NCBI GenBank assembly: GCA_013396755.1
Contig: VWZF01004785.1
Coordinates: forward strand, 1,554,589-1,618,588
Length of the DNA: 64,000 nucleotides
Origin: Sclerurus mexicanus
Lineage: Eukaryota > Chordata > Aves > Passeriformes > Furnariidae
Direction: 5' to 3'
The notes below the pieces were generated by a model. It saw only the letters and a program-made list of their open reading frames with translations. It had not been told where the DNA came from and ran no database searches. Below, piece after piece: positions 1 through 11,988 of the stretch (position 1 is its first letter; each line of letters starts with the position of its first letter). The position numbers were made by a program, and so were the translations under genes.

Positions 1-3000
1 CAACAAAAATGCTGTCAGCATCTTCTCACCCCAGACTTGAAACTATTCAGACATGTAAGAGATTTGTTATACCATGCTCTTTTATCATATCCAAATACAC
101 TACCAGAGCAGCCACAAGTAGTGTCACTAAAACATATTAATCTATATGCCAATACATATATATAGTACGTTGAACTGAAAAACACCTACACACAGCACTC
201 TGAAACATTATAAAGAACTTGAGTTTGACACGTATTTCACAGCTCTGGAAAGGAATTTCGGTTTACTATTTTAATTAGCACTTTCATTTGAAATATATGT
301 CACACCTTCTAAATATATACTTACAAGTCACCTCAAAACCCTATGCATTTAGGAGTTACAATGCCTTATCATTAGTTGTTTTAAGCTGATAAAAGACTAA
401 TAGAATGCCAAGTCAGAAAGTCAGCCAATATGAGCTCTATGTTTCATAGTTATGGCTGCCATATAAGCAATGTCTTGTACAAAAATTTCCTTCATAAAAC
501 TGCACATAGAACATACTAGTTTCTAAAAACAAGGCTATGTTGTACATATAACCATAGACTTATAATTAAGAAAACTATATGATACTGAAACATTGAGCTT
601 TGAATAAAGAAAAAATCTTCAAGATCCTTCAAAGTCTCATGTATCTTTTACCGTCTCAGCATGGATCAGAACTTTTTATGTCAATGGGATTTATTTTATT
701 TTAACATCAGTTGCCTTACATACATCAGCAGCATAGGCTTAGTAGTCTTCAAAATATCTGGAAGTGTTGAAATCTATACCATACTTTTTAGAAGGAATAA
801 ACAGAATACTTTCTCTAATGGAAAGTCACCACAGGGAAAAGAGAATTTTTGCTCTATCCCCACCTTATGGCTAGAAAAAGAATTTTTCTATTACAGCATA
901 CATATTTCTGAATTTATTTTTCCTTTACTGTATGACAATAACCAGAAAATATTGACTATTTGTACGACAAAACCTGAGATTCTTTTTTAGCAGTAACTCA
1001 CTTCTCAACATAAAAGCACAATGAAACTACAAGGCATGAATGTCCTCTCTAGCACCCGTGTTTTCTTACTCAAAACAGCAGACATATTTACATTCAAAAA
1101 GAACAGTGATTATTTGGGTCCTGACCCACTAAAGTATACAAATTCATCTATTTCTGTTGACACTATGAGGAGTCTCCACAGATGTACCCTTCACTGACAA
1201 ACCATTCTTAATATTCACACTTTTAAAAACAGTTTTAAACCTAATAATCAGGTGATGTATACTACTCATAAAATATTAAGCTTACATGCTCTACAAATTA
1301 AAACAGCAATATGCATGAATGTATTTTTAAAGCTTTCACAACTATCTCTTCTGCTTGTTTCTCTTGCAAGCAAAGTAATGTGAGCACAAGAGCTGGAATA
1401 GTGCATACTCCTCAGCAGAAGACTTAAGTTGGCAAACAGCAAATCTCCTTTCATCAATCACTCCATAAATGAGATGAAACAAAAATAGCAGCAGTACCAC
1501 TGTCTTCCCTCAGTCACCTGCTGATCAATGAACATTTTCCTTCTTCTTTTGTGCATTAATCAATATGATACCACCCTGGCCCAAGGACTAACATTATGCG
1601 AAAAGCTGGAAACCAAGACAAGAGACACCAGAAATACTTTTGCCAAATTCTTCTATTTCTTCATTTTTACTTTTCCCCCCTTCATTGACGGTCATAGTGA
1701 AAGGGCGGAGTAGGATACAAAACAGAACACTGGGAAAGCTGCAAAGAGAAGAGAATGGAAAAACTGAGTGTCTTAAAGCAACATTAATTTTTTAGATCCT
1801 GCTTTGTGAGGAAATGAGGAGTCAAAACTGTATTGTTAGAGCACTCCTCCTTCCCAAAATTTCTTGAATCTTATGTTTAAAACCAGAGGAAATTCAATTG
1901 TGATTCAATTGTCTCAATGGTTTCGGAACTCTAAATTTCTGAAGGTTTCATTAAAAACAGTTGAATAGAAGAGACCTTATAAATGCATCAGCATGACTCT
2001 TCCCTCAATAATCTTTGCCTTTTTCCTCATAATGGCAGAAAATCAACACAGAAATTCAAATAAGAACACAACTTCATTAGGCTTTCTAGTACAGATCTGG
2101 TTTAAAAAGACATTTTATAGAACTATGTGCTTTGATGCTCCGCCATTAAATAGAGATTTAATAACAGAAATAGATTATTACTATAGTCTCCAAGTCTATA
2201 TTAAATGGAAGCGTTCATGGGTATTTAGACAATACTGCTGTAAGGAGTTTTGATTTTAAAAATCCAGTAAGCAGTACTGTGTAGAGGACACATATACATG
2301 ATGGAGTACAGAAGAGCTGCCAAATAGTAATATAATTAACCTTATGGTGAATATTCAAGATACTAGAAAAAACATAATAGCATTTTATATTTCTGAATGC
2401 TTAAGCACACTATGCTGACCATGCCAGTTTTCAGTAAGCACTTATTTAAAGAGAGAAACCTGAATACTTGCCAACCCATCCAGGTCTTTTTAATACCTGC
2501 TGGCTTCAACTATTACAAAACATTAACAATGTACTGTCAAAAGTCCCTCTCCTATTAAAAAGGGCACCTTCTTAACCATGAATATAGGCCAAAACCACTG
2601 TATGTAATATTTTAAAAGTACACTGGTTGGATTTAACCCTTTCCTGACTCTCTTCCCCAATGGTAGCTGATTATCAATCTACTACATAAGAATAAGAATA
2701 TTCCACTGAGCTCAGAGTGGACCTTGCTCCTAGGAAAATCAAAAAAGTAAAAGTGGATGTCAAAACAAGTTCCAAAAGAAGGTATAGCACTCAAACAACT
2801 GTACAGTGACACAAGGTATCTGGTTATACAAGACTATAGGAAAATATTTCAGGAAAAATTAGGAGAAATCATTTCTAACAAAGGAAAATCTAGTGTTGCA
2901 ATAAACTTGTTAAATCACAGACAGTAATTACAAAGAAAAATATAAATACCTAGTCAAATCTCACTTATTCCTGAGAATGTACTTCACATTATTAAGTCCA

Positions 3001-3439
3001 AATATCCTCTACATGTGTATGTTCTCAGCCTTCTTTGTGGATTCCAAGGAAGTAAGAGAAGAAAATACAGAATAAAGAATCTCATCGACCCTTACAAGAA
3101 GCTGACCAAACTAAGGTCTGTGAGTTAAATAAAGCAGAAGAGTAATCCTTCCTTTCTGCATACTGGAAAAGGATGACTTTTAGAAAGGTTACACAAGATT
3201 TTAAAAAGCACATGGACAAGATATGAAATTAAAAGTACTGGCATTGCTACCGTTTTTCGTAGACTACAAAAACATTTCTAAAACACATTTCTTTTTTGCT
3301 ATGTTTCTAGAATATACTCAGTAAACTGTTAAACAAAATTAGACTACTACATAAGACTTTTAAAGATCCTTTATTTTAAGAATAGTTCATCGTGCACATG
3401 AGGGATCAGCTACCACATATTCCACAAAATGGTACTATC
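1..3439. other. AT-rich downstream flank of CENPW
   Basis: The only open frames are short, such as 661-990 and 1993-2253, and match no family I recognise. I see no CR1, LTR or tandem repeat, and no tRNA-like or rRNA-like sequence. It is ordinary intergenic DNA as far as can be read. Confidence 0.6.
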
Positions 3440-4383
3440 AGCTCAAACTGTGAGATTCAACTATAACTTTATTGAAGCATCCATTAAGCAAAGTGTTCAG
3501 TAAATGGTTACAAGTATCAGATTAGGAATAGGGTATGACCTTAATTTAAGAGGATATATTTATATAATGTACATTTCCAGACTTCTGACAAGTTAGGATG
3601 ACACCCAACGGGGAGAGAAAATAGCCGGGCATTCATGCCAACTTATCTTTGTTACTTTTACAAGACCTAACTTCAAAAACAACAGCTGTGCCAGATCTTT
3701 TCTTCTCCATAATCTGTGCATCTGTCCACATCAACTGAATTACAGACCACCAAGTTGTCTCATACACCACAGCAAACAATAGGCCAGCTTAACAGTTCAG
3801 AGCATGATTTAAAACATCAAATATGTATTCTTTTCCCACAACACAGAAGTTTTAACCTACTTTTTGAAGTAATTTTAAAAATACTAAGACATTTATAAAT
3901 AAATTGAAGGCAAGATATTTAATACACTTGCTTCTACAGTGATCACTTTGAAAGCCAAGATTTTGTTTAACTAGTAAATCTGCTTTGAACTGCAAAATTT
4001 ATAACGGATTTTGTGAAACCCGCATTTTTTTTTAATTATTGTTCTCCTTTAGGAGTTTCACACTTCTAATAATAAAGGCCACATCATACCTGAAGGGCAC
4101 CTATGGTACAGGCATTTCTCCATCATTATGAAAGAAATAAGGTACACCAAAAATCTAAAATGACAAGTGACACATATTTCAAAATTACGCATGCAGTGTA
4201 TGAAAATATACACTGGAGGATTTTTTTTTTATTTTTTTAAAGAGGAGCAGCAAGATACTCTGAGTCAGGAGATAGATGTCAATAAAACTGCATACTACCA
4301 TAAGCACTAAAGCTGGCTTACGGTATCTCAAGTTAGTAAGAAAACATGGAAAAACATGGTTTAAAATTCCAGTGGTTTGTTTT
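3440..4383 (-). other. CENPW: CENPW 3' UTR, extent uncertain
   Basis: On the minus strand after the TAG there are two AATAAA hexamers. One is about 150 nt downstream (4233-4228, inside an A-rich run). The other is about 910 nt downstream (3473-3468) and is followed by GT-rich sequence. ATTAAA variants also occur near 4035 and 3920. The distal hexamer has the more convincing context, but the sequence alone does not decide which is used. Confidence 0.5.
3468..3473 (-). terminator. Candidate distal polyadenylation signal of CENPW
   Basis: The canonical AATAAA lies on the minus strand. A downstream region with TTTGTGG and TATGTGG words could serve as the GU-rich element. It is a candidate only. 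The proximal AATAAA at 4233-4228 is the alternative. Confidence 0.4.
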
Positions 4384-4410
4384 CTAGCCTCTGCTTTTCT
4401 TTAAAATAAC
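4384..4410 (-). other. CENPW: CENPW coding exon 3 (terminal)
   Basis: It encodes the last eight residues, VILKKSRG, followed by TAG. The acceptor TTTTTTGCAG is strong. This short terminal coding exon holds the end of histone-fold helix 3 and the basic tail. The exon continues into the 3' UTR. Confidence 0.94.
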
Positions 4411-7400
4411 CTGCAAAAAAGAAAAAAAGTATATTCATCACTGCTTTTATCACTACAATTCAAGTCCAAAAGGCTAGGCTACTCAGACCGAAGGTTTACC
4501 GAGCCAATCTGCTTCCAAGAGTTGAGTCACCAAGAGTAAAATTTTAGGGAAAATGTTCAAAATAAAGCAAAAGTATACAGAAAGATTTCATATCAGAGAT
4601 TTTTTTTTTAATGCAAGAACATTCATATGCAAGAATTCTGTAAAATAAAAGGCTTATTTTAAAAATTAATGCTGAGAAATGGCAATAGTGCTCTCAAGCC
4701 CTCAGTAGATCCCTTGAAGTTCTTACCCTGTTAGGCCTAGACAAAAGAAAAAATAAGGTTTGCCATTATACAGCTACTATGCTCAAATTTTGTTTGCAAT
4801 AGCTTATTTCTTTCTATATCAAGAGCGCACAGACCTTTGGAAGGACATTTTTTGGTTTGGAGTTTAAATTGAAAAATGAACTTCAAAGCCCAAGTGGGAC
4901 TGTTTAAGTGTTAACATTATTAAAATACAGGCAGTTTTTCCTTTCTTTTCATCTTAAAAAATAAATGGAGCACAAAAATGTTCAAATAATGTTAAGACTG
5001 TAGTTAAAAAGAAATCACAAATGCATAAGATTCCAACTGTAACAGTCACTTGGCTATTCTACATATCCTGTATCTATTTCTGTTACTATAGTAATAGTAA
5101 TAGAAAGTATCAAACTAAACCTTCCACCAGAGGAAAAAAAAACCACTGAAGATAAACAGAAGCCACAGGACCAAAATATCAGATAACACCAAGTTTTATT
5201 CTTCCAGTTTGCTCAGCAGCAGCAGTAGGTGGTTAAACAGATAACAAATTAAAGCGACCAAGTTCCTTCATGACACCAAGGTAAACAGACATGCAACAGA
5301 TATGCAAGACATAACGACTGAAAGGAGTTACAGAATACCAAAGTATTTCAGTCATATTTTGACACTAATTTTCTAGACAGAGAAAGCTGCTTAACACCTT
5401 CTTTTTTCCCTTCTTTTGCATGTACACAAAACTCACCATGCTCTGTAACGGAGCGGAATTCTCCTTCACAGATATTCTTACAGCAATTTTTGTTATGCTG
5501 AACTACCCATATAGCAATCTGCAGTTTAATCCTCCCTTAATTCTTCCCTTGCCAAATACAACATCACACAAAGTATCTGTTAGAGTAGTATTCACACAAT
5601 GCTGCAAGAATCCACTGCAAACTTATTTCAGACTAAGCAGGTAAGAACTGAAGGTGTAGGAAAGATATTTGAACCTCTCTGAACTATTTTTCACTTGTTC
5701 CATAAAGCTTCACTTATATTACTGAAGTTAAAACAGCATGTTTCCTTGATGTAGTATCATCCGAAATAAGGATCCTCAATTTTGGAGGGGCTTTCAGCCC
5801 ATGCATGCTTGCTGGTAGACCATTTTATAAACTTACCTATACATTGAAATGATGAGTTTAAACAGGGAATAAAAATTAAAAATCAGTTATATTTAAAAGG
5901 GCAAGGAAAGATAATTTGTTGTCCTGGTAACAGTGAATTATGGCAATGATGGATTAAAGAATATTAAGTTTCTATAGGTTTTAGATTATAAATAAAATAC
6001 CAGCTTTAACACAGAAATCTTTTGTACATACTGTCATAATACATTTAACATTATGCAAAAAAGAAAAATATTAAAAGGGCTTTAATACCTTTGCGGCAGA
6101 CATGGTGTGCTCAGGTTTAATTACTTTACTTTTGTTCTCAAAAGCATTTGTCCTGGCTTCTTCTGCTAGCCGATGGAGAAACAGTAAGAAGTTCAAGTGC
6201 ACCTTTAAAATAGGGAAGGAAAAAAAAACAACTCAAGAATGATTCAAACTTGCTTAAGCACAGTTCAGTTTTTTAGAGGTTCATTCTTTAGGACAAAGGA
6301 TTTGCATAGTAGACTGCTTCCAAATTCCTGAAAGGTGTTCTCAGAAAAACAATGCACCACTCAGGTCAAGCCTTAGAAAATTCCCAAGACATTCCTTACT
6401 GCAAGCCTCTTACAAATATAGTTTAAATTTAGTATACCTGAATCCTAACAGTGCTTTAGAAATCAAGACTGATTTTCATTAGCAGTTTTTAATAGTAAAA
6501 TGTAGACATAAATACGAGAGAATCAGGAGTCTTTTTGCTTACTAGTAAATATAGTCAGCTTTCAGGGACTGCAACAGTCAGACTTTTATGACAAGCAAAT
6601 TCATTCCTGCTCTATTGCCAAATGGACTACAGACAAGTTCAAGGACTTCTGCCCCTTTCCAATGCAAAGGGACATTGACATTAATTTCTCCAGAACAAGA
6701 AATTTTCCAGTGTCGGAAGGTTCCATCCATTTTTTCCCAGCTCATCACTTACTTAGCCTTTTTACATTAAAAGAACCGGAAACCCAAACTTCTGTTCAAT
6801 ACGGAATGCTGTTCTGCTCATACAGAAGCAGCAAAAAATTTCAGCAGTCAAAGAAGAAATGCTCCAAGTCAGTCTAAAACTACCAGCCAATAGCACCCCT
6901 GTGTAATCAGGGACCTCTAATGCAAACCTCCAGCATTATACAGACATTATGTGAACTATTTTAATAGTCCCACCTGAGAAATTGATAATTGCACCTTCTG
7001 CAAATTAAACTTTCAAACACTATTTCCTATGATATGTAAAGTGTACAGAAATACTTTTTTTATCAAGAGCTCAGAAAAATACTATTGAAATATATGAAAA
7101 ATCTATTTATATTAATTAGGTGATGTATTTATTCTGCCATACCCAATCTGTAAAGCCTGGAAAAATATAACAAGGAAAAGTACAGATTAAGAGTTTACAG
7201 GAAATACTTTGGCAGTGAGTTTGCAGCAAAAGTAATCTGCTACAGGACAGGCTCTTGCCATATGAACAGCATTCATAGGACAAGCAATTTGTTTGTTGTT
7301 TTTTTTTTCAATATCCTTGAACTAAATGAAGCCAGCATGCAATACACAAATGTACATAATATTTGACATAATTTGGAAGCATCAACTCCACAAAAAACAG

Positions 7401-10400
7401 ATGTTCTTGTAGATTTATTTTGCAAAATATCAAAGCTGCTTTTAAGCTAGTCTTTATTACTCACATATTAATTATCTCCTACTCAGGACATCTGAAGAAT
7501 CAAGCAGTGGCACTAAAATAATGTTCAACACCAGAACACTCATTGTTAAACTTATCAGTGTGGAGGTTAGATTTCTAGAAATAAGCTGGGGGAGAAGAGG
7601 GAGGTGAAACAAAAACTTCCATACTTGCAAGTCTTTTTGCTGAGATACCTAAAGGCAAAAGTGCTAATTTTAAAACTGCCCTTCAAAACTGCATCTTCTC
7701 TCAGAATCACTGTACCCTTGTTTTCCTATTTTCAAAGTGAATTGTTGCATGTGGAGACGTTTCCCCTTAACTCAAATAGATTTAAACATAGTCACATATC
7801 TAAAATCAGAACATTCTACAACAGAGCACAAAGGTTAATAAATATTCCAGTTTATTCAAGGCAATTGAGAAAGGCTAATGAAATGCAGAATGACTGAATA
7901 CCACGAATAGGACAGTTACGGACAAGGACCTAAGTGATACCATATTTGTTTAAAGACATGACTCTACTACATATTAAATTATTGTCCTTCTGCATAAAAT
8001 CTAAAAACAGTTTTGAATTAACTACTCATGAAAATTACCTTACAAAACAGAATACTTATTTCCCAGAAAAGAAAGGTTGCAAAGTTTTAAGAACTTGGCA
8101 AAAAACTTAGAACACTGTTTGTATAGCAACTTTCACGCACCTGTTCAACAGAACTAATGAATAGCAGGGAAAAGCTGTGTAATTTTCTTTTGCTGCTCTA
8201 ACTTCAAAACAATTCTTTAGACTAGTATTTTGCCTCCAACATACAGTTATTTATTATTCTATGGTGGTAACAAAGAAAAAAGGGGCCATTCAATGCAACA
8301 CTTTAAGCTTTTCCCGCAATGAAAATACACACATGCCCTTCTAGCATAAAACAAGCAGATGAGATTCTGCTTTTATTCTATAATTTCAAGCTAGAACAAA
8401 GTTTGCATATTTTCTTTTCAGACCATTGGGGGAGTATCTGAACTTCAGTTCTAAAACCTTTACCTCTTATTTTGAAAAAGAGCCTTGACAAAACCTGAAA
8501 CATTATTCGCATCACTTCACTCAGAGATATTATCATATTCCTTCAAAGAAAAACCAAACAAACAAAAAAACCCAAACAGCTTCCTGAGAAAGATTTATGA
8601 AATTTGATAGTTACGTAAAGAGAAAGATGTTAATACTTAGGAAACAGGTTCTGACAAAGCTTCACATTTTGAAAGGAGACAATCAAAAAAATCTGAAAAG
8701 TGAAGAATAAACCCTATTAAAGTATTTAACAAAATTATCTGAATTCTTATGTCTTTCAAACTTGTTAGTTATGATCACATAAGAAGATATTGGTTTTACC
8801 AAATAAAAATAATCATTGAAGGTCAGGAAAAAAAGAAAACAATGTGATTATCTCCTAAGCCAGGCAGGCAGACCACTTCACTGGACTGGCCAAGTACCTC
8901 AGTAGATTCAAACATAAAGCATGGATCACTCAGGAAGATAGCCCAGAAACTGAACTAGCCAATTCTCATTTGTTCCAGGAGAAGACATAAGCTTTCTGCT
9001 CAAAATGTATACATCTCCATCTTGTTAAGACAGCTACTATATGTTTCTGAAGTATGCATTCTAATCACTTTTACAGTGTTTGCAGAGGAGACACTAGAAA
9101 ACATACTCTCAAAACTTGTTACTTGTCTAAATACAAAATAAACTCCTCCATCCTTTTTTTTTTAAAGGCAAAATTCCAGCTATGTTGATTATTTACCCAT
9201 AGAAATAAAGAGCTAAAGAGCTGTTAGCCATATCCCTAGTTGAAGAACATCATGGACAACCACCACACCTGGACATTCCTGTTTAAAGGTAGAAAATAAA
9301 AAAGCCAAGCCTTGTAACATTAAAGGCCATTTAAGTTGACATCACCAGAAGAGATAATCTAAGTTTCCATTATTAAAATTTATCCTCCTTGGGTCTCACC
9401 CTTTGTATTGGAATGAACACTTGAATTGCCATATTTTAAGACACCTGATTGTTGTTGTTCATAACTTTCAGTCAATTCAATTCACTGATTGTCTTTGCAG
9501 CACGCAGAACACTACCGCCAGGACCAGGAAGAAATGGGAACCAAAGGCCAAGATTTGGAGGGATGTCCTTTTCAGACAGCTACACTAGTTTGAAGCCAAA
9601 TTTCCATTACCCTGGAAACACACACCAACTGTTACTAACAACTACAAAAAACGTATTAGTGATTGTGTAAGTTTGTTTAGTTGACTACTGCATTTCACTG
9701 AGTAAGCTTTGAGTGGGTCTGAGCATGAGTAGCAAAGTACCAGATCCTTAGTCCATAAAAAACTCCAGATAGCAAAAACAGTAGGAAGAGATCATATTTT
9801 TATTTTATTAATGTTTACATTCAAATCTAAATACTATCATGTAATTATCATATTCATTCATATTAATCTCATATTATTTAATTTTGTATGTTACATTTGG
9901 CTTCATATATCCAGACACCAGCCTTCAAGATGCTGCAAGACACAACTTTTATACACGCATGAAACACGGACTTACAATTCAAGTCAGGAACCATACTAGT
10001 ACAGAAGATGCATTAACACTCTAATGCTCTGAGAATCACATGCATTTGTAAAGAAGAGGGCATCACAGTCAAGCAAGTTAAGACTATTAAGTCACTTCAA
10101 AGAGTATCTTCTTTTATGCTCAATTTTTTTTTTTCTTCAGTACAGCAGCTACCACAAGCTCTCTTGTGGTCAGGTTTCCTCGCTATAGTCAAATAATTCC
10201 TTGGTGAGACAAACCCTACCTGTGCCAAAAATCCCTCAGTGCAGGTCAGAAGCAATCCAGCTGTGTTGGCCTCAGTTTTTGGGAACTTGTTTGATATGGC
10301 TCTCTTATCCCTACACCTTTTCAGCAGCGTTTTTAAATGATGAACAGGATCCCCACATCTTATTATATTAGTAACACGACTTGTCATTCCTTAGTTTTGG

Positions 10401-11911
10401 ACAGGGATTACTTAGATGGCCTTCTAAAAAAACATGATCATCCAAGATGCCTGAACAGCTTAGCAACTCACTGATCACAACTGACTACCTGTACACCCGA
10501 ATCATAATTATGATCACGATTATGATCATAAACGTAACAAAGATAAACAGCAAACATCTGCACGGTACAGTTACGTAATCCAGATTTGTATTTCTCGTTC
10601 CGCCTACACCAAACTCTTTGAGCCAGCAGTGTGTACGTGCAGTGACACAATGGCCACGCACCAGCCCGCCCCCGAATCCCCAAACTCGCTGTCAAAGGCC
10701 TACAATACAGCACCCACAGGCAAAGCAGAGAGCTGCAGTCCGTATTTTATTACACAAACCCAGTCTATCTCCCTGCAAGCTTTGCCTCCCCTCTGCCTGT
10801 AGGTCACTGCAGGAACACCAGCAGTGGGAACCTGGCGCCCCGTCACACCCAGCCCCTCCAAACGCGCCCGTGCGCGCAGTCCAGAACATTTAGGGAGCAC
10901 ACGTCCCTCTCCTCCGGGCCGGCTGCCCCAGGCGGCCCGCACCGCCANCCGCGGTGCCGCACGGGGGGCGAGGGGCGCTCCCCGAGCAGGTGCCCGAGGA
11001 ACGGGCGCGTCCCGGCTGGGCGCCGCCACGGGCCTTCCCCACGCAGGCACCTTCCGTGTCCAGGCGCTTCCCGCTGCGAGCGAAGGGAAAGTTGTCTTTG
11101 TCTCCCCAAAGCTCCGCGAGGGGACCCGGCAGTTCTCGAGCCCCGGAGCGGGTCCGCTGCCACACTACGTGGATTCCCGAAGGGCAGGGAGCGGGGCCGC
11201 GGCACGGCGCTGCCGGAACGAGCCTCGGGCCAGGGCCCTGGAGTTCAGCTCGGCTGTCGCCCCCCGAGGGTGATGTTTGCCACAGAAGCCAAAGGGGTCG
11301 CACAGCACGGTCGGTCTCCTCCACTGTGTGGCCCTGACAGGACTGNAAGATAAACAGCAAACATCTGCACGGTACAGTTACGTAATCCAGATTTGTATTT
11401 CTCGTTCCGCCTACACCAAACTCTTTGAGCCAGCAGTGTGTACGTGCAGTGACACAATGGCCACGCACCAGCCCGCCCCCGAATCCCCAAACTCGCTGTC
11501 AAAGGCCTACAATACAGCACCCACAGGCAAAGCAGAGAGCTGCAGTCCGTATTTTATTACACAAACCCAGTCTATCTCCCTGCAAGCTTTGCCTCCCCTC
11601 TGCCTGTAGGTCACTGCAGGAACACCAGCAGTGGGAACCTGGCGCCCCGTCACACCCAGCCCCTCCAAACGCGCCCGTGCGCGCAGTCCAGAACATTTAG
11701 GGAGCACACGTCCCTCTCCTCCGGGCCGGCTGCCCCAGGCGGCCCGCACCGCCACGGCCGCGGGCAGAGCCGCTCCGGGGCGCTCCGGCCTCGCCTCTTC
11801 CCCGCCCCTCTCCTTCCTCACCAGCAGGTCGGCGTTCGCCGCCAGGCGTAACTGCGGCTTGTGCTTCTTGATTATCTTCCGCAGGGTGCTGCGGGGCGCC
11901 GTGCGCCTCAT
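4384..11911 (-). CDS. CENPW: Centromere protein W (CENP-W), three coding exons
   Basis: This is a small histone-fold protein of the inner kinetochore. In the family it dimerises with CENP-T and, with CENP-S/X, forms a nucleosome-like DNA-binding particle at centromeres. The coding segments are 11911-11822 (90 bp), 6202-6089 (114 bp) and 4410-4384 (27 bp including TAG), giving 76 residues. Both introns are phase 0 and have GT..AG ends. Recognisable blocks are the basic N-terminus with KKHKPQLRL (residues 15-23), the long second helix spanning the first splice junction (about 27-54, DLLVHLNFLLFLHRLAEEAR), the KPEHT turn (59-63) into helix 3, and the invariant-looking C-terminus VILKKSRG (69-76). 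The protein is shorter than the human one (88 residues), mainly at the N-terminus. The start is the first ATG before the family core and has G at -3. I am very confident of the identity. The genomic span is inflated by about 807 bp through the duplication in intron 1. Confidence 0.95.
4411..6088 (-). other. CENPW: CENPW intron 2
   Basis: The donor is GTATTA (6088) and the acceptor is a long T tract ending TTTTTTGCAG (4411). The body is about 1.7 kb of AT-rich sequence with several poly-A/T runs. I recognise no repeat, RNA or additional exon in it. Confidence 0.9.
6089..6202 (-). other. CENPW: CENPW coding exon 2
   Basis: It encodes residues 31-68, from VHLNFLLF through RLAEEARTNAFENK to KPEHTMSAAK, which is most of helix 2, loop 2 and the start of helix 3. 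A T-rich acceptor precedes GTG CAC, and the donor after AAG is GTATTA at 6088. Both splice junctions are phase 0. The exon is too short to stand out as an open frame and was found by matching the reverse strand to the CENP-W core. Confidence 0.95.
10540..10947. repeat. 408-bp exact duplicate, copy 1 (assembly artefact likely)
   Basis: It matches 11347-11754 base for base at an offset of 807. The right end stops at a single N (10948). It represents CENPW intron 1 sequence just downstream of exon 1. An exact repeat that ends at a gap placeholder is best explained by two overlapping contigs left unmerged. Confidence 0.9.
10949..11345. other. Orphan GC-rich segment between two N placeholders
   Basis: These 397 bp are bounded by single Ns and lie between the exact duplicates. 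It is very CpG-rich at its left end and becomes less so towards the right. Frames crossing it are open because of the high GC content and show no family similarity. It is probably a misplaced piece of the CENPW CpG island; an origin elsewhere cannot be excluded. Confidence 0.65.
11347..11754. repeat. 408-bp exact duplicate, copy 2
   Basis: The second copy of 10540-10947 begins immediately after the N at 11346 and runs without a break into CENPW exon 1. This copy has the authentic junction to the exon. The first copy's left flank has the authentic junction to the rest of intron 1. Confidence 0.9.
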
Positions 11912-11988
11912 CCCGATCCCGACCCTGCTCCCGATCCCGTTCCCGCCCTCGCTCCCTCCGCCGTTCGAATCCGCCGCCCTCGCGCAGC
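11755..11988 (-). promoter_or_regulatory. CENPW: CpG island: CENPW promoter, 5' UTR and exon 1
   Basis: This short stretch is dense in CpG and G/C, in sharp contrast to the AT-rich flanks, and it contains exon 1. No TATA box is evident upstream of the ATG. The sequence just upstream of the start carries repeated GGGATCGGGA-like words on the sense strand. The island stops abruptly at the N at 11989, so part of the promoter is probably missing or misplaced. The transcription start is not determinable. Confidence 0.75.
11822..11911 (-). other. CENPW: CENPW coding exon 1
   Basis: It encodes residues 1-30: the basic N-terminal tail, helix 1, loop 1 and the first residues of helix 2 (NADLL). The exon ends in CTG followed by the donor GTGAGG (11821-11816). 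If the donor is ignored, the reading frame runs on into intron 1 as an open frame with no family similarity. The exon lies inside the CpG island. Confidence 0.94.

Larger units (their letters stand above)
6203..11821 (-). other. CENPW: CENPW intron 1 (contains assembly duplication)
   Basis: The donor is GTGAGG at 11821. The acceptor is a T-rich tract ending TTTAAAG at 6203. The first part is CpG island and holds the two exact 408-bp copies plus an orphan segment. The remainder, about 6203-10500, is AT-rich with no recognised repeat or exon. Open frames inside it, such as 7604-7897 and 10097-10387, have no recognisable similarity. The true intron is probably about 0.8 kb shorter than it appears. 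Confidence 0.88.

Noticed and set aside
661..990. 109-codon frame in the downstream flank
   Set aside because: AT-rich translation with no domain, no promoter and no similarity to any neighbour expected near CENPW.
10692..11520. Many overlapping open frames of 65-192 codons on both strands in the CpG island
   Set aside because: High GC lowers stop frequency, several frames cross N placeholders, and duplicates repeat identically in both copies. Only the 11911-11822 part matches a protein family.
11507..11821. Extension of the CENPW exon 1 frame past residue 30
   Set aside because: Similarity to CENP-W stops exactly at a GTGAGG donor, and the continuation of the protein is found at 6202.
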